Below, one piece after another: positions 15,936-25,208 of a DNA stretch of 64,000 bases. How positions within the stretch are numbered: the stretch's first letter is position 1; the number at the start of each line of letters is the position of its first letter. The notes under the pieces are model-generated. The model was not told where the DNA came from. It made no database searches and saw nothing but the letters and a program-made list of their open reading frames with translations. The stretch comes from Bacillus salipaludis (GTDB lineage: Bacteria > Bacillota > Bacilli > Bacillales_B > DSM-18226): positions 503,931-567,930 of the forward strand of contig NZ_SMYO01000003.1 in assembly GCF_004358205.1 (NCBI RefSeq). Direction: 5' to 3'. Made by a program: the position numbers and the translations under genes.

Positions 15936-17045
15936 GTGCCTGAAAAAATGAATGAGAAAGAACAATTAATTTTAGATTTAATCCGAAAGAACCCATACGT
16001 TTCCCAGCAAGAACTTGCGGAAATATTAGGATTATCCAGACCCTCTGTTGCGAATATGATTTCCGGTTTAACTAAAAAAGGAAAAATTATAGGAAGAGCC
16101 TATATTTTAAGTGAATCACAGCATGTAATTTGTATCGGTGGAGCGAATATGGACCGTAAATTCCATATGAAAGAGAAAGCCCAATTAGGTACATCTAATC
16201 CGATTTACGCCACTCATAATGCAGGTGGTGTAGCTAGAAATATAGCAGAAAACCTAGGTCGGATTGGTATGGAAGTGGACCTTATCTCAACAAGCGGTGC
16301 TGACAAAGACTGGTCTTTTATTGAGGAAGCATCGTCTTTATACATGAATTTGGAAACGGTCACCCAATATCCAGAAAAATCTACTGGTTCATACACGGCT
16401 GTTCTAGACTCTAACGGAGAATTAATTATTGCTTTGGCAGATATGGAAGTGTACGAAGCAATCACACCTGAATTACTTCTTAAAAACGATGTTTATTTAA
16501 GCCAAGCAAAATGTATAGTGGCGGATTTAAACTGTCCTAAGGAAACCATTCAATTTTTGTGTGATTTCGCAAAAAGTCATGAAATTCCGATTGTTTTAAT
16601 ACCTGTTTCATCTCCAAAGATGAATCGATTACCAGAAGATTTAGAAGGTGTATCATGGTTAATTACAAACTGTGATGAAACGGAAACTTACTTTCATACT
16701 GAAATCAAGACTGAAGCGGACTGGAAAAAAGCATTAGAAAATTGGTTATCACTCGGAATATCCAATGTGATTATTACGAACGGTAAAGAAGGTTCAATGA
16801 TCGGTAATAAAGAAGAAGGAATTTTCCATGTCCCTTCAATTGAAATAAAGGAAATCATCGATGTAACAGGAGCAGGAGACGCCTTCTCTTCTGCTGTTAT
16901 TTACACCTGGTTAGAGGGGAAATCATTACCCGAGATTGCTAAAGCCGGAAATGTGAATGCTGCAAAAACGCTTCAAACCCCGTATACCGTCCGTCAGGAT
17001 TTATCAGCTGAAAAACTACTAAAAGATATGGAGGAATCACCATGA
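15936..17045 (+). CDS. psuK: pseudouridine kinase with N-terminal winged helix (PsuK/YeiC-like)
   Basis: 369 aa; GTG 15936 with GAGGTGA 5 nt upstream. Residues 1-55 are a MarR-type winged helix ([24 protein letters not shown]), and residues 65-365 a PfkB sugar kinase with [11 protein letters not shown] near the start and the phosphate/catalytic motif [13 protein letters not shown] near residue 310. This HTH-PfkB architecture is typical of PsuK relatives. It phosphorylates pseudouridine to the 5'-phosphate, which PsuG then splits. It overlaps psuG by 4 nt. The DNA-binding domain may let the enzyme control its own operon. Confidence 0.88.
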   Translation: MPEKMNEKEQLILDLIRKNPYVSQQELAEILGLSRPSVANMISGLTKKGKIIGRAYILSESQHVICIGGANMDRKFHMKEKAQLGTSNPIYATHNAGGVARNIAENLGRIGMEVDLISTSGADKDWSFIEEASSLYMNLETVTQYPEKSTGSYTAVLDSNGELIIALADMEVYEAITPELLLKNDVYLSQAKCIVADLNCPKETIQFLCDFAKSHEIPIVLIPVSSPKMNRLPEDLEGVSWLITNCDETETYFHTEIKTEADWKKALENWLSLGISNVIITNGKEGSMIGNKEEGIFHVPSIEIKEIIDVTGAGDAFSSAVIYTWLEGKSLPEIAKAGNVNAAKTLQTPYTVRQDLSAEKLLKDMEESP

Positions 17046-17956
17046 AACAATATATTGAATTATCTGAAGAAGTACGTGCCGCAAAGGAACAAGGAAAACC
17101 AATCGTAGCATTAGAATCAACTATTATCTCACATGGTATGCCCTATCCGCAAAATGTCCAAACAGCGCGTGAAGTGGAACAAATTGTCCGTGATAATGGG
17201 GCCGTTCCGGCAACAATTGCAATTGTGGATGGAAAAATTAAAATCGGACTATCCGATGAAGAGTTAGAAATGTTCGGTAAAAGCTCAGATGTAGCAAAAG
17301 CATCAAGACGTGATTTAGCGTATTTAATTGCAACAAAAAAACTAGGAGCTACAACCGTCGCTGCTACTATGATTTGCGCTGAGGCTGCGGGAATTAATAT
17401 CTTTGTTACCGGCGGTATTGGCGGTGTTCACCGTGGTGCCGAAACGACAATGGATATCTCGGCGGACCTGGAAGAACTTGGACAAACAAACGTTGCCGTT
17501 ATTTGCGCCGGTGCAAAGTCGATTCTAGATTTAGGCCTGACAATGGAATATCTTGAAACAAAAGGCGTTCCGGTAATTGGATATCAAACGGATGTACTTC
17601 CTGCCTTTTATACCCGCACTAGTGAATTTGCTCTAAACTTACGTGCTGATGAAGTGGAAACTATTGCCTCCACATTAAAAGTAAAATGGGATTTGAATCT
17701 TAAAGGCGGAGCTGTTATTGCCAACCCAATTCCTGAAGAATATGCCATGGATGAAAAAAAGATTAATAGCGTAATCGAAACAGCTTTAAAAGAAGCTGAT
17801 GAAAAACATATTTCCGGTAAAGATGTAACACCTTTCATGCTTGGAAAAGTAAAAGAATTAACCGAAGGAAAAAGTTTAGATGCAAACATTGCTCTTGTGA
17901 AAAACAATGCAGTTGTTGGAGCTAAAATAGCAGTAAGTTTTAATGGAATGAAATAA
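17042..17956 (+). CDS. psuG: pseudouridine-5'-phosphate glycosidase
   Basis: 304 aa, ATG 17042 overlapping the psuK stop (ATGA), with GGAGG inside psuK. Nearly all of the chain matches the IndA/PsuG family: [16 protein letters not shown] near residue 27, the TVAATMI and [14 protein letters not shown] active-site region, [32 protein letters not shown], and the C-terminal [16 protein letters not shown]. It cleaves the C-C glycosidic bond of pseudouridine 5'-phosphate to uracil and ribose 5-phosphate. With psuK it forms a complete two-step salvage path. Confidence 0.95.
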   Translation: MKQYIELSEEVRAAKEQGKPIVALESTIISHGMPYPQNVQTAREVEQIVRDNGAVPATIAIVDGKIKIGLSDEELEMFGKSSDVAKASRRDLAYLIATKKLGATTVAATMICAEAAGINIFVTGGIGGVHRGAETTMDISADLEELGQTNVAVICAGAKSILDLGLTMEYLETKGVPVIGYQTDVLPAFYTRTSEFALNLRADEVETIASTLKVKWDLNLKGGAVIANPIPEEYAMDEKKINSVIETALKEADEKHISGKDVTPFMLGKVKELTEGKSLDANIALVKNNAVVGAKIAVSFNGMK

Positions 17957-17973
17957 GCTCTTTTAAAGGCTTC

Positions 17974-18028
17974 AGCTTGCAGGCAAATTCTAGATCCTAG
18001 ATAAGTCTGCAAGCTTTTTATTTTTTTG
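17974..18028 (+). terminator. terminator of the BMP-psuK-psuG operon
   Basis: AGCTTGCAG and CTGCAAGCT enclose a 24-nt loop and are followed by TTTTATTTTTTT, 18 nt after psuG. Confidence 0.8.
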
Positions 18029-18124
18029 TTATTCGTCGGGTGATTTCATAGAGGTTAGAGTAGTTTTATATTTCTTTCAAAAAATAACAAGAAGATTTGA
18101 AGAACAAGTTAATCATTTTCTTTC

Positions 18125-18242
18125 TATCCTTCAGCCGCTCTATTGAAGGCAATTTTCCTCTTTTTTACATGACTTTGTCCTTCCAGCACCCTTTGAAGGA
18201 CACTTCCACTCTTGATCAACAAAAATTTGTCCTTCAAATAAC
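18125..18242. repeat. degenerate hairpin repeat, relative of the 32-kb array
   Basis: Three CCTTC/GAAGG arm pairs occur here: TATCCTTCA...TTGAAGGC, TGTCCTTC...TTTGAAGGACA and a last TGTCCTTCA. The two inner TGAAGG motifs are 50 nt apart (18144 and 18194), close to the 52-nt period of the array at 32084-32647, and the arm sequences are the same. It lies directly downstream of the thioesterase gene at 18244, as the large array lies downstream of the paaI-type gene. Confidence 0.6.
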
Positions 18243-18243
18243 C

Positions 18244-18666
18244 TCACTCACCAATAATCATCACCGAAGAAACAACACTTGCTGCCTTTTTCTCATTTTG
18301 AAATAAATCGGACACGACGTAGGCAACTTTCCTTCCCAATCTTTCCACCCTTGCCTCAACCATGACCTCTCCCTTTAAAATGGGTCTATGAAAGGTCGTA
18401 TGCAGGTCAATAGAAGTAAAGCTTTGTTCACCCTTCAACTTAGATGCAACTGCATAGGCCATCATAATGTCTGCCGCTGATGAAACAAAGCCGCCCATTG
18501 CCACACCGAGTCCGTTCATAAACTGCTCATTGACTTTCCAAATGCCCTGTGCGACCCCATCCTCCGCCGATGTCACTTCAATTTGCAAAGTCAAATCACA
18601 TGGAGGTGGTGCAGCGCCATCTGTTACAACCTTCAAAAGATCAAATTCCTTGTTTATTTTCCCCAT
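18244..18666 (-). CDS. hotdog-fold acyl-CoA thioesterase (PaaI-like)
   Basis: 140 aa from ATG 18666, GGAGT 7 nt upstream. The hotdog helix reads VAMGGFVSSAADIMMAYAVAS with the acidic residue typical of 4-hydroxybenzoyl-CoA/PaaI thioesterases, followed by SIDLHTTFHRPILKGEV. These enzymes release CoA from dead-end or excess acyl-CoA. It follows the flavin oxidoreductase gene (23-nt gap) at the end of the paaX side of the cluster. A second thioesterase at 31605 is nearer classical PaaI. Confidence 0.8.
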   Translation of the reverse strand: MGKINKEFDLLKVVTDGAAPPPCDLTLQIEVTSAEDGVAQGIWKVNEQFMNGLGVAMGGFVSSAADIMMAYAVASKLKGEQSFTSIDLHTTFHRPILKGEVMVEARVERLGRKVAYVVSDLFQNEKKAASVVSSVMIIGE

Positions 18667-18689
18667 CCCCAAACTCCTCTCAAGAACTT

Positions 18690-19643
18690 TTACATGGTAA
18701 AAAGACGCAGGCGCTCCTCCATAACTGCACGTGCCTCACTCATCATTCCATCTAATAATTCCTGTACAGTTGGAACATCTTCAATAAGCCCAGCAATTTG
18801 TCCACTGTTCATGAAGCCATTTTCACCGTCACCACGCAGGGCACCTTTCAGATGGAAATCCTCCGATGTCATCTGACGGTATTGTTCTTCTGATAAACCG
18901 TGACGTTCCAAATCAATAATTTGTTTTGCATAGCCTGATTTTAGTACTCTCCTGACCTGGCCAACCGAACGGCCCAAAATCACCGTTTCCTGATCGCTAG
19001 CCTCAATCAATCGATTTTTATATGTAGAATGGAAAGGTGCTTCCATTGTTGCAATTAAGCGTGTCCCCATCTGTACTCCTGACGCCCCGAGCATTAATGC
19101 AGCAGCTAAACCATGTCCATCGCCTATCCCCCCTGCAGCTAAGACAGGGACAGAAACATGTTTGCAAATTTGCGGGATCAGCGTAAAAGTGGTCAATTCT
19201 AGATTGGAATTAATTCCGGCTGCTTCAAATCCTTCCGCAACCAAAACATCGGCACCAGCCTCTTCTGCCTTTTGTGCATGTTTAACAGCCGCAACAATAA
19301 CAATCACCTTTATGTTATATTCGTGCAATTGTCCAATATAAGGTGCAGGATTGCCGGCAGACAATGAAACAACAGGTATCTTGTGTTTAATGACAAGTTG
19401 AATCATTTCATCAGTATAGGGACTAACATTGATAGGTATATTGATTGCAAAAGGCTGATCTGTCAGATCCTTCGTTTCCAGAATAATCGATTCAACCTGC
19501 GCAGGGGTCATCGTTCCGCATCCAATCGTCCCAAGCCCTCCAGCATTCGATACAGCTGCTGTCAGTTGAGCATTACTGATATTACCCATTCCTCCTTGGA
19601 TAATTGGATATTTTATCGATAGCAATTCATTTACTGATTTCAC
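18690..19643 (-). CDS. NAD(P)H-dependent flavin oxidoreductase (nitronate monooxygenase/FabK-like)
   Basis: 317 aa from GTG 19643 (AGGAG 7 nt before); the longer frame to 19706 runs through the upstream hairpin. TIM-barrel with FMN-binding blocks: PIIQGGMGNISNAQLTAAVSNAGGLG, here quoted in part, DVLVAEGFEAAG, PVLAAGGIGDG and GASGVQMGTRLIAT. The EGFEAAG form (rather than EGxEAGGH) departs from the canonical H of nitronate monooxygenases. It could be a 2-nitropropane dioxygenase-like or enoyl reductase-like enzyme; a role supplying electrons in the paa cluster is possible but unproven. Confidence 0.75.
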   Translation of the reverse strand: MKSVNELLSIKYPIIQGGMGNISNAQLTAAVSNAGGLGTIGCGTMTPAQVESIILETKDLTDQPFAINIPINVSPYTDEMIQLVIKHKIPVVSLSAGNPAPYIGQLHEYNIKVIVIVAAVKHAQKAEEAGADVLVAEGFEAAGINSNLELTTFTLIPQICKHVSVPVLAAGGIGDGHGLAAALMLGASGVQMGTRLIATMEAPFHSTYKNRLIEASDQETVILGRSVGQVRRVLKSGYAKQIIDLERHGLSEEQYRQMTSEDFHLKGALRGDGENGFMNSGQIAGLIEDVPTVQELLDGMMSEARAVMEERLRLFTM

Positions 19644-19688
19644 ACAAATTCTCCTCTCATTAAAAAGAAATTGCACGGTTCCATTTAC

Positions 19689-19732
19689 AACAAAGCAGCT
19701 CTTCAAAAAAATGGTTGAAAAGCTGCTTTGTT
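19689..19732 (-). terminator. long hairpin after paaX
   Basis: AACAAAGCAGCT and AGCTGCTTTGTT pair perfectly (12 bp) with a further CTTCAA/TTGAA inside. It begins 3 nt after the paaX stop. The following T-tract on the minus strand is poor, so termination may be partial. Confidence 0.6.
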
Positions 19733-19734
19733 TG

Positions 19735-20616
19735 TCACTGAATCATATACGGATGGTGTTTAGCATCATAGGAGTCGTCTTTTTTACATAAATCATTATT
19801 TTCCTTAAAAATGCTTTCAAAAAAACGACTGGCCGGTTCCGCAAGAAGTTGATAATATTGGTTAAATAATGTGGCTGCAAGGTTTCCATTCCAATTTTCC
19901 GGCAATAGTTCTTTTGGAAGTCCGGGATCGATAAACAAAAATTTGCGATATTCATGGACAAGCTTAGTCCGTTCAACAAAACATTGGGCATCGGTCATTT
20001 CACCGCGACTAATAATCTCTTGATTGGCAAAAAATTGCTTGCTGTACGTGATAATAAATTCTTCATATTTCTCAACCACATCTTCTAACGGCCAGCTTTT
20101 TTCAACTAGAGTTTTATTATCTCTTGGACCGATATATTCAGAGACGAAAAAGTCTACATATTCGCTGATATCATATTTTTCAATAAGGAGTTTCACTTCT
20201 TTTTCCAAGTTATTCGGAGAAATCCAGCAGGCATTTGAAAAGCTGCCAAAGCCGCTCCATAATAATTCTTGACGAAGTTCATCCCGAATCTGTCTCTTCT
20301 CTTCGGGAATGGTATACATAAGAACACGCCATTTTCCATCCCATTCACTTGGATTCAGCTTGAAAATACGATTTCCTGCTTCTTCAATTCGGTCTATACC
20401 CTGTTTTGTTAGAAAATAATAGCTGCGATTCTCGACCTTTTCAGATTGGATCCACCCTTGTTTCAACATACGGGAAACGGCTACCCGAACGGCCTGCTCA
20501 TTATGACCGAATTCCTTTAGTAGTCCAATTAGACTGCCAATCCAAATTTTATTCCCATAGTGATGAATATAATCACCGTATATTGTAAAAATCATGGAGC
20601 GTGTATTTTCACCCAT
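19735..20616 (-). CDS. paaX: PaaX family repressor of phenylacetate catabolism
   Basis: 293 aa, ATG 20616 behind GGGGGGGTG. N-terminal winged helix (about 15-85) with GLLKEFGHNEQAVRVAVSRMLKQGW, the diagnostic PaaX start; middle domain with WDGKWRVLMYTIPEEKRQ and LLWSGFGSFSNACWISP; C-terminal domain with FLFIDPGLPKELLPENW. PaaX represses paa genes and is released by phenylacetyl-CoA. It is encoded at the end of the cluster and oriented with it. Candidate target sites near 20651 and 29774 share a TATAACG-like half. Confidence 0.92.
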   Translation of the reverse strand: MGENTRSMIFTIYGDYIHHYGNKIWIGSLIGLLKEFGHNEQAVRVAVSRMLKQGWIQSEKVENRSYYFLTKQGIDRIEEAGNRIFKLNPSEWDGKWRVLMYTIPEEKRQIRDELRQELLWSGFGSFSNACWISPNNLEKEVKLLIEKYDISEYVDFFVSEYIGPRDNKTLVEKSWPLEDVVEKYEEFIITYSKQFFANQEIISRGEMTDAQCFVERTKLVHEYRKFLFIDPGLPKELLPENWNGNLAATLFNQYYQLLAEPASRFFESIFKENNDLCKKDDSYDAKHHPYMIQ

Positions 20617-20650
20617 TCATTTCACCCCCCCATTCTTTTTATCACATAAT

Positions 20651-20667
20651 TTATACGAGCGTTATAA
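20651..20667. promoter_or_regulatory. candidate PaaX operator upstream of paaX
   Basis: TTATACGAGCGTTATAA is an imperfect dyad (TTATA-CG / CGTTATAA) 34 nt before the paaX start. TTATAACG reappears as ATATAACG upstream of paaA. Assignment rests on position and this short match only. Confidence 0.35.
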
Positions 20668-20696
20668 TTTTTATATATTTTACTCAAAAAAGCAAG

Positions 20697-21473
20697 CTAT
20701 TTCCCTGAAAAACGAGGGGCTCTTTTTTCACTAAATGCATTTAAGGCTTCTACGCGATCTTCCGTCGGTATCGTTAGTTCGTATGCTTTTGCTTCAATTT
20801 CAAGCCCTGTTTGTAAATCGGTGTTAAGCCCTCTTGTAATCGCATATTTTGCCTGTCTGATGGCAACTGGCCCATTTTTCATTATTTTTGCAGCAAATTC
20901 CTCACAAGCAGACATTAATTCGTTACGAGACACTACCTCTAGGACTATACCCAATTCTAGTGCTTCTTGGGCAGACAATTTCTTTGCCGTGAAAATTAAT
21001 TCCTTTGCCTTTGTTTCGCCAACTAATCGCGGCAATCGCTGTGTTCCGCCTGCTCCTGGAATAATTGCCCAGCTTGTTTCGGTTAATCCCAAAGAGATTC
21101 CTTCTACAGCAATAGCAAAGTCACAGGATAGCAGCCATTCAAATCCACCGCCAAGCGCATAGCCATTAACAGCTGCAATTGTTGGCTGCGGTAGCAATGC
21201 AATACTGTTAAACACATCGCGAATGGCTTTTACATTTCTTCTGGTTTCTGTTTCTGTTAATGTTTTTCTTTCCTTCAAATCAGCGCCTGCGCTAAAAGCC
21301 TTTTCTCCAGCTCCGGTAAAAATAACGACGTGAACATCGGGATTTAACGAGATTTCATTCACCACTTCTTGAAGCTGGGAAAGTGTAGCATAGTTAAAAC
21401 AGTTTAAAACGTCAGGTCGATTAACGGTAACATAACCAATATGATTTTCTACTTTATATAAGACATTTTCCAT
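20697..21473 (-). CDS. enoyl-CoA hydratase (PaaF/crotonase type)
   Basis: 258 aa, ATG 21473 with AAAGGAG. Crotonase fold with the oxyanion/CoA blocks AFSAGADLKER and GYALGGGFEW. Both catalytic glutamates of hydratases are present (Glu in GGGFEW; Glu in GLTETSWAIIPGAGG), ending in the usual EKRAPRFSGK. It should hydrate a trans-2-enoyl-CoA, either 2,3-dehydroadipyl-CoA of the phenylacetate route or a similar acyl. It follows paaJ but a good terminator lies between. Confidence 0.88.
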   Translation of the reverse strand: MENVLYKVENHIGYVTVNRPDVLNCFNYATLSQLQEVVNEISLNPDVHVVIFTGAGEKAFSAGADLKERKTLTETETRRNVKAIRDVFNSIALLPQPTIAAVNGYALGGGFEWLLSCDFAIAVEGISLGLTETSWAIIPGAGGTQRLPRLVGETKAKELIFTAKKLSAQEALELGIVLEVVSRNELMSACEEFAAKIMKNGPVAIRQAKYAITRGLNTDLQTGLEIEAKAYELTIPTEDRVEALNAFSEKRAPRFSGK

Positions 21474-21496
21474 AAAACAATTCCGCTCCTTTATTA

Positions 21497-21535
21497 AGAA
21501 AAAATAGCCCTTATAGTCAGACTATATAAGGGCAT
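21497..21535 (-). terminator. terminator between paaJ and the downstream crotonase gene
   Basis: On the minus strand GCCCTTATATAGTC, a 2-nt loop, GACTATAAGGGC (with a 2-nt bulge) and TATTTTTT. The crotonase gene starts only 24 nt later, so read-through must feed it unless a promoter hides in the hairpin. Confidence 0.7.
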
Positions 21536-21541
21536 TAATAG

Positions 21542-22747
21542 TTAATTTTCAATATTTTCAATGATTGCGGCAATTCCTTGTCCAACACCAATACACATGG
21601 TTGCCAGACCATATTGAACGTTTTGTTTTTTCATTTCATGGACAAGGGTAGTCAAAATACGGGCCCCACTTGCTCCAAGCGGATGGCCAAAAGCAATGGC
21701 ACCGCCATTAACATTTACTTTATCCGCATCAAGCTCCAATTGTCTCATACATTCGATGGACTGGGAGGCAAAGGCTTCGTTTAATTCAACTAACCCAATC
21801 TTATCGATTGATAGATTCGCTCTTGTAAGGGCTTTTCTTGAAGCATAGATAGGTCCTAATCCCATTACAGATGGTTCAAGACCCGCAACTGCTCCCACTA
21901 CATATTTAGCAAGCGGCTTTAAGCCAAGTTCCTTTGCTTTTTCAGCGCTCATTAACAATACGGCAGAAGCACCATCATTTACACCGGATGCATTTCCCGC
22001 AGTGACCGTACCTCCTTCAAAAATAGGCCGAAGTTTTGATAGCTTTTCTAAGGAAGTATCCGGGCGTGGATGCTCGTCCTTTGTTACCACTACCTCGTTC
22101 CCTTTCCGATCTTTAAAGGTGACAGGAACAATTTCATTCGCAAACCGTTCGTTTTCCATAGCGACTTTGGCTCGTTGCTGGCTTCGAAGCGCAAATTCAT
22201 CTTGTTCTTCACGTGTGATCGAACAGCGCTGCGCTACATTTTCAGCTGTTTGAGGCATCGATTCTGCCCCGTACATTTCTTCTAATTTTTTATTTGTGAA
22301 GCGCCAGCCAATCGTCGTATCCTGAAGTTCCATGGAACCTCTTGGGTAGTCAACCTCAGGCTTGCCCATGACATAAGGAGCACGTGTCATGCTCTCCGTT
22401 CCACCAGCAATATAGATATCTCCTTCACCCACAGCGATTGATCTAGCTGCTAGAATTACAGCATCTAAACCTGAACCGCAAAGACGGTTAATCGTTGTGC
22501 CACCTACAGTAATCGGCAGTCCAGCAAGAAGTCCTGACATTCTGGCAACATTTCGATTGTCTTCCCCTGCTTGATTGGCATTTCCAAAAATGACATCTTC
22601 GATTTGTTCCGGAGGAAGGTTAGGATTTCTTTCAAGAAGAGCCTTGATGACGATGGCGCCTAAATCATCTGGGCGAACACTTTTTAAAGCACCTTTATAT
22701 TTTCCAATCGGCGTTCTAACTGCGTCGACAATTACAACTTCTTTCAT
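21542..22747 (-). CDS. paaJ: 3-oxoadipyl-CoA/acetyl-CoA thiolase (PaaJ)
   Basis: 401 aa, ATG 22747 overlapping the paaH stop. Thiolase with the acylation Cys in [11 protein letters not shown] (about residue 89), His in [11 protein letters not shown] and second Cys in TMCIGVGQG. The length of 401 and the [14 protein letters not shown] block are those of PaaJ/PcaF thiolases rather than the shorter PhbA type, a copy of which lies at 46480. It splits 3-oxoadipyl-CoA to succinyl-CoA and acetyl-CoA, the last step of the phenylacetate path. Confidence 0.88.
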   Translation of the reverse strand: MKEVVIVDAVRTPIGKYKGALKSVRPDDLGAIVIKALLERNPNLPPEQIEDVIFGNANQAGEDNRNVARMSGLLAGLPITVGGTTINRLCGSGLDAVILAARSIAVGEGDIYIAGGTESMTRAPYVMGKPEVDYPRGSMELQDTTIGWRFTNKKLEEMYGAESMPQTAENVAQRCSITREEQDEFALRSQQRAKVAMENERFANEIVPVTFKDRKGNEVVVTKDEHPRPDTSLEKLSKLRPIFEGGTVTAGNASGVNDGASAVLLMSAEKAKELGLKPLAKYVVGAVAGLEPSVMGLGPIYASRKALTRANLSIDKIGLVELNEAFASQSIECMRQLELDADKVNVNGGAIAFGHPLGASGARILTTLVHEMKKQNVQYGLATMCIGVGQGIAAIIENIEN

Positions 22748-23613
22748 TTTTTCACCAACTCTTCTTTTTTGGTATAATCATAAACACCTTTACCCGTTTT
22801 ACGGCCAAGTCTGCCTGCAGCTACATATTGTTCAAGTAATGGTGCTGGACGGTATTTTTCGCCTAATTTTTCATGCAAGTATCTCAAGTTATTTAAACGG
22901 GCATCCAATCCAACAAGGTCAACTAATTCAAATGGGCCCATTGGATAGTTCAATCCAAGTTTGATAGCTTTATCAATGTCTTCAGGTGTTCCAAGTCCTT
23001 CTTGAAGCATATAAAAAGCTTCATTACCGACAAGACAGCTGATACGGCTAGTGACAAAACCAGGGAATTCATTGATTACAACCGTTTCTTTCTCCATTTG
23101 TTCCGCCACTTTTTTAATCGTTTCAGCGGTTTCATCACTCGTTTCAAGACCGCGGACGATTTCTACAAGCGGCATTTTGTGAACCGGATTAAAGAAGTGC
23201 ATTGCAATCGTTTGATCCGCGCGTTTACCATATGATGCAATTTCTGTTGGACTCATGGTAGAAGTATTGGTAGCAAATAAGCAATGTTCTGGTGCAAATT
23301 GCTCCATTGTTTCAAAAACCTGTTTTTTAATTACTGCTTTTTCAGGGACAGCCTCAATAATTAAGTCAGCAATAGAACATGCCTGCGGCAGATCACTCGC
23401 ATAGGATAGATTCGCTTTCGCGAAATTTTCCTGTTCAGAAGAAATTTTTCCTCTTTCGCGTCCTTTTGCAAAAATGGAATTTAATTCACCTTCGGCACTT
23501 TTAAGCGCATTTTCATTCACATCAACCAATGTAACGGAAAATCCACCAAGTGCAGATACATAGGCAATCCCTCTACCCATTACACCAGAACCAACAACAA
23601 CGATGTTTTTCAT
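22744..23613 (-). CDS. paaH: 3-hydroxyacyl-CoA dehydrogenase (PaaH)
   Basis: 289 aa, ATG 23613 with AAAGGAG. The NAD-binding motif GSGVMGRG is at the start, the catalytic His-Glu pair follows in MHFFNPVHKMPLVEIVRG, and the C-terminal domain has MGPFELVDLVGLD. This is the single-domain short 3-hydroxybutyryl/3-hydroxyadipyl-CoA dehydrogenase. In this cluster it oxidises 3-hydroxyadipyl-CoA for PaaJ, with which it overlaps by 4 nt. It stands behind a large hairpin separating it from the aldehyde dehydrogenase gene. Confidence 0.9.
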   Translation of the reverse strand: MKNIVVVGSGVMGRGIAYVSALGGFSVTLVDVNENALKSAEGELNSIFAKGRERGKISSEQENFAKANLSYASDLPQACSIADLIIEAVPEKAVIKKQVFETMEQFAPEHCLFATNTSTMSPTEIASYGKRADQTIAMHFFNPVHKMPLVEIVRGLETSDETAETIKKVAEQMEKETVVINEFPGFVTSRISCLVGNEAFYMLQEGLGTPEDIDKAIKLGLNYPMGPFELVDLVGLDARLNNLRYLHEKLGEKYRPAPLLEQYVAAGRLGRKTGKGVYDYTKKEELVKK

Positions 23614-23636
23614 CAAAGATCTCTCCTTTGTCTAAT

Positions 23637-23676
23637 TAAAACGTACGAATGAGACGTGGAAGTCTCATTCGTACGT
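23637..23676 (-). terminator. 15-bp perfect hairpin between the aldehyde dehydrogenase and paaH genes
   Basis: ACGTACGAATGAGAC (23641-23655), a 6-nt loop, and GTCTCATTCGTACGT (23662-23676). On the minus strand it ends in TTTTAATT. It begins 8 nt after the upstream stop codon. Likely a partial terminator or mRNA-stabilising hairpin within the paa operon. Confidence 0.65.
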
Positions 23677-23684
23677 GTGGGATA

Positions 23685-25193
23685 TTAAACACCTAGTGGA
23701 TTTATTGGACGACTTCCAAAGTAAGAAACAATGCTCTTTGTTTCGGTATAAAGATCGAGTGTTTCAATGCATAACTCACGGCCGAAACCTGATTGCTTAT
23801 AACCGCCAAATGGTGTACCAGGGAAGGCCGAGAATGGGCAGTTTACCATCACGATTCCTGCTTCAATTTGCTTTGCCACACGAGTTGCGCGCGCGCCATC
23901 TTTTGACCAAACTGCTGAACCTAATCCGAATTCTGTGTCGTTTGCAAGTTTAATTGCTTCTTTTTCATCCTTAAACTTCATAACTACTACAACAGGCCCA
24001 AAGATTTCTTCCTTTACAACTGTCATGTCGTGATTGACATTTGCAATGACAGTCGGCTCATACCAGAATCCACCTTCATATCCTTCTACAACAGCAGGCT
24101 TTCCTCCTGCTAAAATCTCTGCGCCTTCTTCAATTGCGGATTTTACAAAGCCATCGATAACTTCTAATTGTGCTTGATCAATGATTGCACCCATATGAGT
24201 GCCTTTATCAAATGGATTCGCAAGTACTAATTTCTTTGTTTTTTCAACAAACTTCGTGATGAATTCATCGTAAATATCTTCATGAACATATAAACGTGAA
24301 CGTGCTTCACAGGATTGTCCAGAGTTATAGAAGATTCCGAAAAGAGATCCATCAACGGCAGCATCGATATCCGCATCTTCAAATACGAGATTAGGAGATT
24401 TACCGCCTAATTCAAGCGTAACACGTTTTAATGTTTCAGAAGCTTTTGCCATAATATCTTTACCGATTGGTGTAGAACCAGTGAAAGCCACTTTATTTAC
24501 TTTTGGATGTTCTACAAGGTAGTTTCCAACCTCTGAACCTGATCCAGGAACAATGTTGACAACACCAGCTGGTACGCCTGCTTCTAAGCAGATTTCACCT
24601 AAAATAATCGCAGTAAGCGGAGTTAAGCTAGCTGGTTTTACAATAACAGAACAACCAACTGCAATCGCCGGAGCGATTTTCCAAGCAGCCATCATCAATG
24701 GATAGTTCCAAGGAATGATTTGCGCACATACGCCAACAGGCTCTTTTTCAGTAAAATTATGAAATTGGCCAGGCATATTATTAACGACACCGCGGTGTCC
24801 GACAATAGCCCCTGCATAGAATTCAAAATCTTCAATCGCTTGTGATACTTGCCCTTGTGCAGCAGCTAAAGATTTACCAGTGTCCAAAATTTCTAATTCT
24901 ACCAATTCATTGAACCGGGAGCGCATAATTGCGGCAATCTTATTTAACACTTGTGAACGACGGTTAATTGGATATTTACGCCATTTTCCGTGATCAAATG
25001 CTTCGCGTGCTGCTAAAACGGCTCTCTCTGCATCCTCTTGTGATGCTTTTGCTACTTCAGCAACTAATTCACCAGTAGCTGGATTATAAGTTTTAATCGT
25101 TTTTCCATTGGAGCTTTCTACCTTTTCGCCGTTTATAATTAAATGATAGTAATCTCTTTTTAAAGAAACCGCTTCAGTTACTTGTGTTGTCAT
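23685..25193 (-). CDS. aldehyde dehydrogenase of the paa cluster
   Basis: 502 aa, ATG 25193 with AGGAGG. NAD-dependent aldehyde dehydrogenase: PWNYPLMMAAWK, FTGSTPIGK, catalytic Glu in LELGGKSPN and nucleophile Cys in GQSCEARSR, ending with CPFSAFPGTPFGGYKQSGFGRE (partial quote). It has no C-terminal MaoC domain, so it is not a PaaZ fusion. Two roles fit: oxidation of the ring-opened semialdehyde, replacing the PaaZ aldehyde dehydrogenase domain, or oxidation of phenylacetaldehyde to phenylacetate. The sequence does not decide between them. Confidence 0.85.
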   Translation of the reverse strand: MTTQVTEAVSLKRDYYHLIINGEKVESSNGKTIKTYNPATGELVAEVAKASQEDAERAVLAAREAFDHGKWRKYPINRRSQVLNKIAAIMRSRFNELVELEILDTGKSLAAAQGQVSQAIEDFEFYAGAIVGHRGVVNNMPGQFHNFTEKEPVGVCAQIIPWNYPLMMAAWKIAPAIAVGCSVIVKPASLTPLTAIILGEICLEAGVPAGVVNIVPGSGSEVGNYLVEHPKVNKVAFTGSTPIGKDIMAKASETLKRVTLELGGKSPNLVFEDADIDAAVDGSLFGIFYNSGQSCEARSRLYVHEDIYDEFITKFVEKTKKLVLANPFDKGTHMGAIIDQAQLEVIDGFVKSAIEEGAEILAGGKPAVVEGYEGGFWYEPTVIANVNHDMTVVKEEIFGPVVVVMKFKDEKEAIKLANDTEFGLGSAVWSKDGARATRVAKQIEAGIVMVNCPFSAFPGTPFGGYKQSGFGRELCIETLDLYTETKSIVSYFGSRPINPLGV

Positions 25194-25208
25194 GAGTTGA
25201 TCCTCCTC

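Noticed and set aside
18690..19643. PaaE reductase
   Set aside because: It is an FMN TIM-barrel enzyme without the ferredoxin-reductase or 2Fe-2S motifs of PaaE.
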